From an uncultured Saprospiraceae bacterium (GTDB lineage Bacteria; Bacteroidota; Bacteroidia; Chitinophagales; Saprospiraceae), in assembly GCA_937969415.1 (NCBI GenBank), contig CALBWK010000214.1, positions 1 through 33,801 of the forward strand: DNA of 33,801 bases, given 5' to 3'. Position numbers and translations under genes: made by a program. Shown piece by piece: positions 25,309 to 32,746 of the stretch (positions are counted from its first letter, which is position 1; each line of letters opens with the position of its first letter). The notes beneath the pieces were generated by a model, which had not been told where the DNA came from, ran no database searches, and saw only the letters and a list, made by a program, of their open reading frames with translations.

Positions 25309-25842
25309 TTAACCCTCTCGGTATGTTGTGCTTACCCGCTTAGTCTTGGGCGGCATCACTGTTCCAAAATGGTGGACCCAATACTTCCCTACGCGAGAGA
25401 GGCCCATTTCTGTCATTTTAGGATCCATAATCATCTTACAATGACTATCGCTGGCGAGCCAATCTTTGAGTGCTTGCTGAAAGTCTGTCTGACCAACAGC
25501 TAGATTTTCGCCGATATTCTGCCATTTGTAACCAATCTTATCTGCTCTATCTCCAACATCTTCTCCTCTTCTCGATTTATGTCCAAAGTAATTGTACTCA
25601 CTCATTTCCTTAGCGTGTAGGTAGGCGCTATACTCTAACTTATCACTCCAAGTCAAGGGATTGACTTTGGGCATACGCTTTCTGCCACATCGACATCCTT
25701 TGGTTCTTATGGCATTAATTTCCTTAAGTAGGTAGGACACTCGGCGCTGATGTCTATCCTCTTCAGTAGTCTCAATTGCGGTCTGTGCAGAAAGGCTATT
25801 AAAGCCAAACAAGAGAAGCATCGAAATCATTAATCTAAACAT
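25309..25842 (-). CDS. secreted CAP (SCP/PR1) domain protein
   Basis: This 177-residue protein has a signal peptide (1-19, ...SLSAQ) and one CAP domain. The typical signatures are LTWSDKLEYSAYLHAKEM (His of the cavity), NIGENLAVG, and WLASDSHCKMIMDPKMTEMGLS, ending in YWVHHFG. CAP proteins are secreted or periplasmic and of varied, often unknown, function. A CxC pair (KGCRCG) near residue 50 could bind metal or form a disulfide with Cys of SHCKM. It sits between the DUF2007 gene (11 bp) and the OstA-like gene (7 bp). Confidence 0.88.
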   Translation of the reverse strand: MFRLMISMLLLFGFNSLSAQTAIETTEEDRHQRRVSYLLKEINAIRTKGCRCGRKRMPKVNPLTWSDKLEYSAYLHAKEMSEYNYFGHKSRRGEDVGDRADKIGYKWQNIGENLAVGQTDFQQALKDWLASDSHCKMIMDPKMTEMGLSRVGKYWVHHFGTVMPPKTKRVSTTYREG

Positions 25843-25853
25843 AGGCCCTTATT

Positions 25854-26276
25854 TTATTGAGCATTAAGCTCGGTATGAAATTGAAACGAGAACCAGGATA
25901 AAAGGATAGCTAGTAGGATAAATATTAAGAGATAAATAAGATTTATTGGTTTAGTCTGAGACATTTTTTCGTCGTGCTCATTTATTTCTTTCTCAAACTG
26001 AATGTCTCCATGGTCAGCTTCTCTGAAGTCAATATCAGGATTTGGTTGAAGTGCATCAGCTTCCATTTGCTGAATCAGCTTTTCAGCCGCCTCAAATTGG
26101 TCATAAAGCACTTCAATTTCCATACCTATGCCCATTAAAGGATAGATACTAGAGCTGTTATTATTCCGTATGCGGACATCGATATCTTCTGCACGCAATC
26201 TAGACACCATAATATGCGCCGCTGAGTTATTGGGTAGCTGCCTGATAACTTTATATGTTGCCGAAGCTTTAGACAA
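25854..26276 (-). CDS. DUF2007 family protein with C-terminal membrane anchor
   Basis: The 140-residue product starts at TTG; the next Met is at residue 24, inside the domain. Residues about 8-72 resemble DUF2007 (putative signal-transducing protein): 'YKVIRQLPNNSAAHIMVSRL', then 'EDIDVRIRNNN' and 'IEVLYDQFEAAEKLI'. The structure of that domain is like GlnB/PII. A hydrophilic linker leads to a membrane segment (about 112-130). The role is unknown. It is the first gene of the run DUF2007 - CAP - OstA-like - BatE-like. Confidence 0.75.
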   Translation of the reverse strand: MSKASATYKVIRQLPNNSAAHIMVSRLRAEDIDVRIRNNNSSSIYPLMGIGMEIEVLYDQFEAAEKLIQQMEADALQPNPDIDFREADHGDIQFEKEINEHDEKMSQTKPINLIYLLIFILLAILLSWFSFQFHTELNAQ

Positions 26277-26398
26277 TACTGGGTTTTTCGTTAATAAGGT
26301 AAAGATACTCTGTGTATGGTATTAATATCAAATCAATCGCTGGGCCAGCTTCTGAGTTGCAAAAGGGGCTAAGAATCTTCGTGTGGACCACAAAAGAT

Positions 26399-26977
26399 CT
26401 AGTTTGTCGTAAATCTATACATCAGAGAGAGTGCGGTACTATTGCTGTTAAGGGAAAAATTGACTTGATAATTTTCGATACCACTATCTCTGTAATTAAA
26501 ACTACCGATAAGAGAAGGAATGACCTCTAAAGACAGGGCAAATCTGCTGGAAACAGCATACTGAAACCCTATAACGTAGCCTATAGCTGGTGCTGCTCTT
26601 AGATTATTGCTTCTGCCAGGAATGGAACTATCAACAATGTCATAATCCAAAAAAAGACTGTATTCCAACCCTCTATAAAAGGAGAGCTCATCTGTTATGG
26701 GTCTATATTTCTCTACTCCAAATGCATAACCTGCCGCTAGATCGAAGTTACTATTTATAGAATTGAACGCAATCTGGGTCGACAGAAACCTATGTCGTCT
26801 CACTTTTCCGCTAGGCATATGGCGCTTATAGAACAAATTGAAGTCATCAAACCCTGAAAATCGTAGGCCCAATTCCCTATTCTCAGAGGTATTTGCCATG
26901 TTGTCTTGACCATTAACAAAGTAAGTCGCGAGCAAAATAAAACAGATGATAAAGAGGTTTTTTGTCATAAAATGCAT
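26399..26977 (-). CDS. small outer-membrane beta-barrel protein
   Basis: This 192-residue protein has a signal peptide (about 1-23, ...YFVNGQ). Alternating amphipathic strands follow: RELGLRFSGFDDFNLFYKR, SNFDLAAGYAFGVEKY, YRGLEYSLFLDYDI, YVIGFQYAVSSRFALSLEV and a final ALSLMYRF with C-terminal aromatic. That fits an 8-stranded outer-membrane barrel of the OmpW/OmpX size class. Start codons at residues 1 and 4 are both possible. Its function is unknown. It stands apart from the downstream DUF2007 run by about 120 bp in which I see nothing. Confidence 0.65.
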   Translation of the reverse strand: MHFMTKNLFIICFILLATYFVNGQDNMANTSENRELGLRFSGFDDFNLFYKRHMPSGKVRRHRFLSTQIAFNSINSNFDLAAGYAFGVEKYRPITDELSFYRGLEYSLFLDYDIVDSSIPGRSNNLRAAPAIGYVIGFQYAVSSRFALSLEVIPSLIGSFNYRDSGIENYQVNFSLNSNSTALSLMYRFTTN

Positions 26978-27094
26978 TGAATTATATGTTAATTAAAAAT
27001 GTGTAGACAACCAATTTGGCTTAGAAACATTACAAGTATAGTTTATTGGACTTAAAGTCTTTAATTTTATAAATGAGCTAAAAACTACGAGTTT

Positions 27095-27580
27095 ATGAAA
27101 TCAGGTATCATATTAAGACTACTATTTATGCTATCCTTAGTGATGGTAGTGGCAATAATAAGTTGTTCGGAAGAGGACATCCTTGAGACTGATGCAGAGT
27201 TAATACCCTATTTTGACATATTTGCAGAAGAGGCTGCCATCAGAGGAATAGTCGTAGATTATGAAGCAGAGCGCATAGAGGGGCTTATCCAAGATATAGA
27301 AGAGTCGCAAGTGCTAGGACAATGTTTTAGAAATGTCGAAAGACCAAGAAAAGTTGTCATTGACAGACAAACATGGAATGAAGCTGATGAAGCCAAGAAA
27401 CAATTCCTTATTTTTCACGAATTAGGGCATTGCTTTCTCGAAAGGGGGCACCTTGATGCCAGGGATGATGAAAATAATTGCGTTAGCATTATGCACAGCA
27501 CGACCCAATTATGTCCCGATTTTGAATTAACTGACGAAAACAGAGAATTTTTTCTAGATGAATTATTTGATAGCCAATAA
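27095..27580 (+). CDS. lipoprotein, HExxH metallopeptidase-like
   Basis: The protein has 161 residues. A lipoprotein signal peptide ends at Cys24 (VVAIISC), followed by Ser-Glu-Glu-Asp, which resembles the lipoprotein export signal that directs Bacteroidota lipoproteins to the cell surface. FHELGHCFLERGH (His108, Glu109, His112, and a third possible zinc ligand, His119) together with the downstream CVSIMHS 'Met-turn' (Met133) recalls metzincin-type zinc proteases, though the third histidine is one residue later than in HExxHxxGxxH. It should be membrane-anchored, probably on the outside. Its 3' end overlaps the FKBP gene by 23 bp. Confidence 0.75.
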   Translation: MKSGIILRLLFMLSLVMVVAIISCSEEDILETDAELIPYFDIFAEEAAIRGIVVDYEAERIEGLIQDIEESQVLGQCFRNVERPRKVVIDRQTWNEADEAKKQFLIFHELGHCFLERGHLDARDDENNCVSIMHSTTQLCPDFELTDENREFFLDELFDSQ

Positions 27581-28058
27581 ATATCAGGCGTTAGGCCTTT
27601 TCCTTTTTACATTCATTTTTATGTCTTGCGGAGGTGGAGAGTGTGATTTACAACTCAATCTTCCAGATCCAAGCAATTCAGACATATTCAATAATGAGTT
27701 AGCTCAGATCGATAGCTACCTGGAACAAAATAATCTAACTGCAAATGTTACCCCATCAGGGTTACACTATATAATTGAAGAACCTGGCAACGGACCGCTT
27801 AGACCTAGTCTCTGTGACGAAGTCAATGTAGACTACAGAGGCTACTTTATGAATGGGGAAGTCTTTGACCAAAATGACGGCATCTCCTTCGGACTCAATA
27901 ATGTTATCAAAGGATGGGGAGAAGGCATACAACTCTTTGGACGTGGAGGCATAGGAACGATAATAATTCCGTCATATATGGGATATGGGGGATTCCCTCC
28001 TCCGGGCATCCCTGCCAATTCCATACTGATCTTTGATGTAACAATCAACGACTTTTAA
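27558..28058 (+). CDS. FKBP-type peptidyl-prolyl isomerase lipoprotein
   Basis: The 166-residue product has a lipoprotein signal ending at Cys24 (FIFMSCGGGE). Residues about 86-166 are an FKBP domain: EVNVDYRGYFMNGEVFD, FGLNNVIKGWGEGIQLFG, and IPSYMGYGGFPPPGIPANSILIFDVTI. Such enzymes speed cis-trans isomerisation of prolyl bonds and help folding in the periplasm. The start lies 23 bp inside the preceding metallopeptidase gene, suggesting linked translation. Unlike its neighbour, it has Gly-Gly-Gly after the lipidated Cys, so surface export is not predicted. Confidence 0.9.
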   Translation: MNYLIANKYQALGLFLFTFIFMSCGGGECDLQLNLPDPSNSDIFNNELAQIDSYLEQNNLTANVTPSGLHYIIEEPGNGPLRPSLCDEVNVDYRGYFMNGEVFDQNDGISFGLNNVIKGWGEGIQLFGRGGIGTIIIPSYMGYGGFPPPGIPANSILIFDVTINDF

Positions 28059-28098
28059 GGAAGCTATCAGCGACGCGTCATATCTCCCAGGCTTCCTG

Positions 28099-29016
28099 AT
28101 GAGGAATGGGCATCTCAATACGATATATCCTACCCTCTTTAGAAAGCAACCTGTACCTGACTACCATCGGGAAGAGCTTACTACGTTTGATGATGACTTC
28201 TTAGATGTAGATACCCTATTTCAAAACAATAATAAGCTGGTTGTACTTTGTCATGGCCTTGAGGGCAGTAGCCAGTCACAGTATATTATGGCCACAGCAG
28301 ACCTCCTCAGCAAGAGTGGCTGGGATGTGGTATGTATCAATTATCGCTCTTGCTCTGGAAGGATCAATAAGCAAAGACGTATGTATCACAGTGGGGCTAC
28401 TTATGACCTCGATACAGTAATCAAGTATTATATTGACAATTATAAGCAGCTTGCACTTGTAGGCTTCAGCTTAGGTGGTAACCTTGTACTGAAGTATAGT
28501 GGGGAACGAGCCGGTGAGTTAGATGATAAAATAAGACAAGTTGTTTCTGTCTCTGTTCCTGTTGATCTCCTCGCAGGCTCATTAAATATCAGCAAGAAAT
28601 CAAATTTTCTTTATCAGAATAATTTCCTCAAGTCACTGACTCTTAAGATCAAGGAAAAACATAGGCAGTTTCCAGACAACATAGATCTATCCTTGCTCAA
28701 AAGGATAAAGACCCTCTACGATTTTGACGATTATTATACAGGACCGTTGCACGGATATAAGAATGCCCGCGATTATTATGCACAGTGCAGCAGCCAGCAG
28801 TTTTTAGGAGCTATAGACCGAGACACCTTGATCATCAATGCTCTAGACGACCCGTTCTTGCCAGAAGCCTGTTATCCTTACAAGGAAGTCGCGGCTAATC
28901 CTCGACTACAATTGATAACCCCTAAATATGGCGGTCATGTAGGTTTTGTGCTGCGAGGAGAACGATATTTCTGGATAGAGAAGAAAATAGCTTCCTTCCT
29001 AGATCAGTCAGCATAA
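28099..29016 (+). CDS. YheT-like alpha/beta hydrolase
   Basis: This 305-residue protein matches the YheT (UPF0017) group of alpha/beta hydrolases: NGHLNTIYPTLFRK near the start, LVVLCHGLEGSSQSQYI for the oxyanion region, INYRSCSGRINKQRRMYHSGATYDL, and the nucleophile elbow VGFSLGGNLVLKY. The acid and base are probably in ALDDPFLPEACYP and KYGGHVGFV. Substrates of this group are not settled (short esters in vitro for some). The codons directly upstream read SYLPGFL, resembling the usual family N-terminus, but contain no ATG, GTG or TTG. It follows the FKBP gene by 40 bp. Confidence 0.85.
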   Translation: MRNGHLNTIYPTLFRKQPVPDYHREELTTFDDDFLDVDTLFQNNNKLVVLCHGLEGSSQSQYIMATADLLSKSGWDVVCINYRSCSGRINKQRRMYHSGATYDLDTVIKYYIDNYKQLALVGFSLGGNLVLKYSGERAGELDDKIRQVVSVSVPVDLLAGSLNISKKSNFLYQNNFLKSLTLKIKEKHRQFPDNIDLSLLKRIKTLYDFDDYYTGPLHGYKNARDYYAQCSSQQFLGAIDRDTLIINALDDPFLPEACYPYKEVAANPRLQLITPKYGGHVGFVLRGERYFWIEKKIASFLDQSA

Positions 29017-29018
29017 AA

Positions 29019-29048
29019 AAAACGGAATCCTGAACCAGAATTCCGTTT
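29019..29048 (-). terminator. terminator between the YheT-like gene and dodecin
   Basis: AACGGAAT (29021-29028) pairs with ATTCCGTT (29040-29047). On the minus strand the stem is followed by a run of eight Ts, giving a strong terminator for dodecin; on the plus strand only TTT follows. It is shared between the converging genes. Confidence 0.8.
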
Positions 29049-29070
29049 ACTATTCTTGAAAGCTAAACGC

Positions 29071-29280
29071 TTAGGCACCACTACCTACTTGGAAAGTTAC
29101 CTTAAGATTAACTCTGAATTCTTTTACTTTCCCTTTTGTCACTACAACACTCTGACTCTGAACATAAGCGGACTTAATGTTCTTAACAGACTTAGAAGCC
29201 TTAGCAATGGCAACTTTGGTTGCATCTTCCCAGCTCTTAGGAGAGTTTGCTAAGATTTCAATTACTTTCATTACAGCCAT
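29071..29280 (-). CDS. dodecin
   Basis: At 69 residues it has the normal size of dodecins, small proteins that form hollow 12-mers and store flavin (FMN or riboflavin) or CoA. The core reads MKVIEILANSPKSWEDATKVAIAKASKSVKNI, with the flavin-stacking Trp in the SWEDA motif, then the C-terminal strands KEFRVNLKVTFQVG. It forms a single-gene unit with the terminator described above. Confidence 0.93.
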   Translation of the reverse strand: MAVMKVIEILANSPKSWEDATKVAIAKASKSVKNIKSAYVQSQSVVVTKGKVKEFRVNLKVTFQVGSGA

Positions 29281-29336
29281 AACATATTTGATTTAGATTA
29301 TTTAAATAATACATTGCAAATATGAATAATATATAA

Positions 29337-30158
29337 CTATCTCTCAATAGGTACCTTATCAAGAAATCCATAAATAAAAACAGAAGACACGATTAACAGG
29401 ATACCTGGTATTGGTCTAAGGATATGAAATCGGGTATACGGGCCAAGTGGATAATGCCAAAATCCTTCTGGAGAAAATTTAAACAGGGTAAATAAAGCAG
29501 GGTCGTCATATTTTGGATTGACGGTAAACTCACCCATCAGAATCATAATAAAAAGAAGAAGGAGGGTTATAACAAGCAGAACGCTATCTAGTCGCTGCCA
29601 CCACTTTCTTTTGTCCCCTTTTTCAGCTGGTTCTTGACAAAACCAATGCCCTAGTAAGCCCAGTCCTGTTCCTGTAGTATCCAAAAAAATGTCGTTGAAG
29701 TCATAATAGTTAGCCCTAGTATCGAGAACGAGATACTGATACAACTCATCATAAGCACCTAAAAGTGTAGCCAGTATCGCAGCAGCCATATAACTAGGCT
29801 GTACTTTTCTTAGCAAAAATGAGAGTATAGCATATTGCAAAAAGTGAATAGCCTCTATATGAATAACAAATAAGACTGTAAAACTTAACACAATTGATAT
29901 AATGGCATAGCCTACAATTAACCAAATAGCAGTAGGTACTGTTTTGGATCTAGAGCTTCTATATAAAGCTATAGATAGAACAAACAATGCTATGAGCACA
30001 ATTGAAGTAACTATATTATTATAGGTACGCCGGCTAAATGACCCAAATAAATCATTAATGAAGCCCCCCACCTCGACATGTAATAAGACACTGAATAGAT
30101 AGAAGGCTGTAATACCTAACCATAGCAATACCCTCATTGCTCCATTTCTTTTATCCAT
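29337..30158 (-). CDS. VanZ-like integral membrane protein
   Basis: The 273-residue protein has about seven hydrophobic segments. The middle matches VanZ-like proteins: IEAIHFLQYAILSFLL, then GAYDELYQYLVLDTRANYYDFNDIFLDTTGTGLG with the usual D-E-x-x-Q and R...D motifs. VanZ proteins include the teicoplanin-resistance protein, but most members have no known role and no resistance genes are nearby. Its start is 20 bp after the aminotransferase stop on the same strand, so the two are probably co-transcribed. The C-terminal segment with GPYTRFHILRPIPG is not part of typical short VanZ domains. Confidence 0.75.
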   Translation of the reverse strand: MDKRNGAMRVLLWLGITAFYLFSVLLHVEVGGFINDLFGSFSRRTYNNIVTSIVLIALFVLSIALYRSSRSKTVPTAIWLIVGYAIISIVLSFTVLFVIHIEAIHFLQYAILSFLLRKVQPSYMAAAILATLLGAYDELYQYLVLDTRANYYDFNDIFLDTTGTGLGLLGHWFCQEPAEKGDKRKWWQRLDSVLLVITLLLLFIMILMGEFTVNPKYDDPALFTLFKFSPEGFWHYPLGPYTRFHILRPIPGILLIVSSVFIYGFLDKVPIER

Positions 30159-30178
30159 AAGTAAGATCGAGATAAAAT

Positions 30179-31402
30179 TCAGACCACTTCAATTATTGCT
30201 GCAATAAGGTCATCAACTTGCATATCCGTCAGGTGAAGATTAAAGGAAGCTCTATTATAAAGTACTTTTTGTATACCTACCTTCTTTAGATGGAAGCCAT
30301 AGTCATCCATTAATTGGCTAAATACTTTGCTGTTATTTTGGCCTTCTATTCTAAAAGCAGTAATTCCACCATAATCTTTTTGATTACCAGCAAAAATAAT
30401 CTCCGGAATCTCGGCTAGTCCCTCCCGAAATCGAGTACTCATAGCTCTAAGACGTATGCTTTTGGCGGTTAGCCCTATGGAATCTTGAAAATCTAGCACA
30501 GTATCTAGAGTCATCCACTTCTCGAAGGCAAAAGTCCCAATCCAAGTAAACTTATCTATAAGGTCTTGCTGGTTCGCAGCATATGAGGTGGGAGGATATA
30601 AGGATGCAATCTTATCTTTCTGCACATAGAGCAATCCACAGCCTAAAGGTGCTGAGAGCCACTTATGGAGGCTAGTAGCATAATATTGGCAGCCTATTTT
30701 TTGTACATCAATTGCAAAATGGCCAACAGCATGAGCGCCATCAATAAGGACATCTATGTTATGTGCATTCGCTAAAGTCGAAATTTTAGCAACTGGCATA
30801 ATCTGACCTTCACGATGCGTGACATGAGCAGCGATGATCAGACGCGTTCTCTTGTTGATTTTTGCTCTATATCCGTTAACGATGTCTTGTTCTGAGTCCT
30901 CATTAAGATCTAAAAGAACTGTTCTGATAACTATCCCATATCGCTTCTTAAGCGTTTTCAATGAGTTCCAAACAGACGGATAATCAACTGTGGAGATAAC
31001 CACCTCATCATCCTTATTCCAGAGGATACCAAAAAGTACATCGTTGATCGCTTCAGTGGTATTCCTTACCAAAGCTATATTCTCTACATTGACATTGATG
31101 AGTTGAGCGAGTCTTAGTTTGCTATGATCAATAATATCTTGATGATGTGCATAGACCTCATAAGGAGCAAAAGCAGAAAGGGCTTTTTGGTGAGCCGCAA
31201 CAGAATCAAGTACTATTGTAGGTTGCACTCCTGCACTACCACAATTAAAGTTGATCAATCCTGAAGCATTACGTGGATAGAGGGTGCTAATATCCGCCCA
31301 GTCTGCCCAGTCTATAGATTGTAATCTGGCCAGATGGCTACCAAGAGGTAAGCCAGCAAATGAATAAGAAAGTCCCTTTAAAAAGGATCTACGGTTTGAC
31401 AT
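30179..31402 (-). CDS. Tat-exported class V aminotransferase
   Basis: The product has 407 residues from the ATG at 31402; five more codons upstream are open, but the Tat-like signal begins with MSNRRSFLKGLSYSFAGLPLG. Body motifs fit class V PLP enzymes (isopenicillin-N epimerase / cysteine desulfurase branch): ALVRNTTEAINDVLFGI for phosphate binding, VLIDGAHAVGHF with the cofactor Asp, and ATSLHKWLSAPLGCG with Lys247 as the PLP Schiff base. Secretion of a folded cofactor enzyme by Tat is consistent with PLP loading in the cytoplasm. The substrate is unknown. It precedes the VanZ-like gene by 20 bp. Confidence 0.82.
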   Translation of the reverse strand: MSNRRSFLKGLSYSFAGLPLGSHLARLQSIDWADWADISTLYPRNASGLINFNCGSAGVQPTIVLDSVAAHQKALSAFAPYEVYAHHQDIIDHSKLRLAQLINVNVENIALVRNTTEAINDVLFGILWNKDDEVVISTVDYPSVWNSLKTLKKRYGIVIRTVLLDLNEDSEQDIVNGYRAKINKRTRLIIAAHVTHREGQIMPVAKISTLANAHNIDVLIDGAHAVGHFAIDVQKIGCQYYATSLHKWLSAPLGCGLLYVQKDKIASLYPPTSYAANQQDLIDKFTWIGTFAFEKWMTLDTVLDFQDSIGLTAKSIRLRAMSTRFREGLAEIPEIIFAGNQKDYGGITAFRIEGQNNSKVFSQLMDDYGFHLKKVGIQKVLYNRASFNLHLTDMQVDDLIAAIIEVV

Positions 31403-31713
31403 ATTGATAAAATACACATTCTATTAACAAAGATTAATTTAAAAGCTGACTTTTGAATAAATCCTGCGTCTAACATAACGAGGCAAGCAACGAAAAGGCC
31501 ACTGATCTAAAGCGAATTGCAGTGTGGTTAGGTATGAATTCAATCTCATAACTCTCGAATTACACTTTAAAATTGTCAAAATTCAGTATCTACTGATACT
31601 AGTATTTTATAGGCAATAGTTTTGCTAAAAAAAGTCATTTCGTTAAATTGTGGGGCTGACACGGCCTTTCCAGCTGATCTTTCTCTCTATAAAAATTTAT
31701 TAATTCAATAATT
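31403..31713. other. 311-bp intergenic region, one small hairpin and a weak promoter
   Basis: The stretch is AT-rich with no supported gene. AGTATC (31585-31590) and GATACT (31595-31600) form a perfect hairpin with loop TACT. A weak promoter-like pair follows, TTTG at 31621-31624 and TTAAATTG at 31643-31650, which could serve the micro-ORF. Nothing else is recognised. Confidence 0.5.
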
Positions 31714-31803
31714 ATGAAATCTAAGTGGTGGTTACTGATTCTATTCATCTACTTAATTGTAGTAATCGTTTTGCTTGCAAAATTTGTTTTTAACTTACTC
31801 TAA
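31714..31803 (+). CDS. 29-residue single-pass membrane peptide
   Basis: This short frame (ATG to TAA) encodes MKSKWW, then a continuous hydrophobic stretch of about 20 residues with one Lys near the end, closing NLL. The positive N-terminus predicts N-in orientation. The amino-acid composition is that of a real small membrane protein rather than random frame, but no family is recognised. It lies 56 bp upstream of the OmpA-type gene and on the same strand, so it may be its first co-transcribed partner. No homology test could be done. Confidence 0.45.
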   Translation: MKSKWWLLILFIYLIVVIVLLAKFVFNLL

Positions 31804-31859
31804 CGATTCAAAAGAAATTCCATTTTTTTTAAAATATAACTAACCAAACCAACTCAAGA

Positions 31860-32711
31860 ATGAGAAATCCTCTGTTATGGCTATTTTTTCTTTTACTCTG
31901 GCTCATATTTGGCTGGTGGCTATGGAGTATGTTTGTCTGTCCAGTTGTAGCTGATTCTTGTTCCATCTGGGAAATAGAAGACGGAAATAGACTAGACTAT
32001 GAAGCTGGCAATTACGTACATTTCAAAAGAAATAGTGCAGCCCACCTTACTGACGTACCTGCCTCCACAAAAGGAGTGCAAACAATCGTCAACCACTTAA
32101 AAAAGAATACAGATAGAAGTGCTCTGATTACAGGTTACTATACTGGCCAAGAAACCAATAGTAATCCATTGATGAATCTCGGACTTGCAAGAGCAGAAGA
32201 CATCAAAAGATGGATGACCAGCCTAGGCGCATCTGCTAGTCAAATTGCAACTACTTCTAAGATAGATTCTTCTTGTTATAGAAATGATACACTCAGACAA
32301 GGTGCGATAGTTAGCTTTAGTGATCTAAAGAAAGATAACAATCGACTTGCGGCTATAAAGAACAGTCTGACTACAGCGCCGATAACCTTATATTTTGCAA
32401 CTGGATCAGATACACCTCAGATATCTGATAGTCAGAGAAGCTCATTTAGAGATTTATTTTATTATCTAGACAATGTGCCGAGTGCAAGAATAGAAGTAGG
32501 CGGACACACTGATAATGCAGGTGTACTTACAAACAACATGACTCTCTCTCAAAGTCGAGCTCAGGATATCAGAAATTATATTCAGACACACGGAGGACTT
32601 CCGATTACGAGAATGGATGCTGTTGGCTATGGTCCTAATCAACCAAAAAACCCGAATGATACGCCACAAAATATGGCGCTCAACAGAAGGGTGGAAGTCA
32701 TCTTGAAATAA
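31860..32711 (+). CDS. membrane-anchored protein with two OmpA-like domains
   Basis: The protein has 283 residues. A signal anchor lies at about 5-27 (LLWLFFLLLWLIFGWWLWSMF). Residues about 55-150 look like a degenerate OmpA domain: NSAAHLTD, ALITGYYTGQETN and NLGLARAEDIKRWM keep the arginine but have lost the aspartate of the HTDN motif. Residues about 172-283 are a full OmpA domain (LYFATGSDTPQISD, EVGGHTDNAGVL, LSQSRAQDI, NRRVEVILK), with the Asp and Arg that hold the diaminopimelate of peptidoglycan. It is predicted as an inner-membrane-anchored, periplasmic peptidoglycan binder. It is the middle gene of the right-edge cluster; the repeat protein starts 35 bp later. Confidence 0.85.
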   Translation: MRNPLLWLFFLLLWLIFGWWLWSMFVCPVVADSCSIWEIEDGNRLDYEAGNYVHFKRNSAAHLTDVPASTKGVQTIVNHLKKNTDRSALITGYYTGQETNSNPLMNLGLARAEDIKRWMTSLGASASQIATTSKIDSSCYRNDTLRQGAIVSFSDLKKDNNRLAAIKNSLTTAPITLYFATGSDTPQISDSQRSSFRDLFYYLDNVPSARIEVGGHTDNAGVLTNNMTLSQSRAQDIRNYIQTHGGLPITRMDAVGYGPNQPKNPNDTPQNMALNRRVEVILK

Positions 32712-32746
32712 CTAATTAAAAAAACAATACTTAAAATACTACGATA

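Noticed and set aside
29337-30158. VanZ-like gene as glycopeptide resistance
   Set aside because: No other van genes are present, and most VanZ-domain proteins are not involved in resistance.
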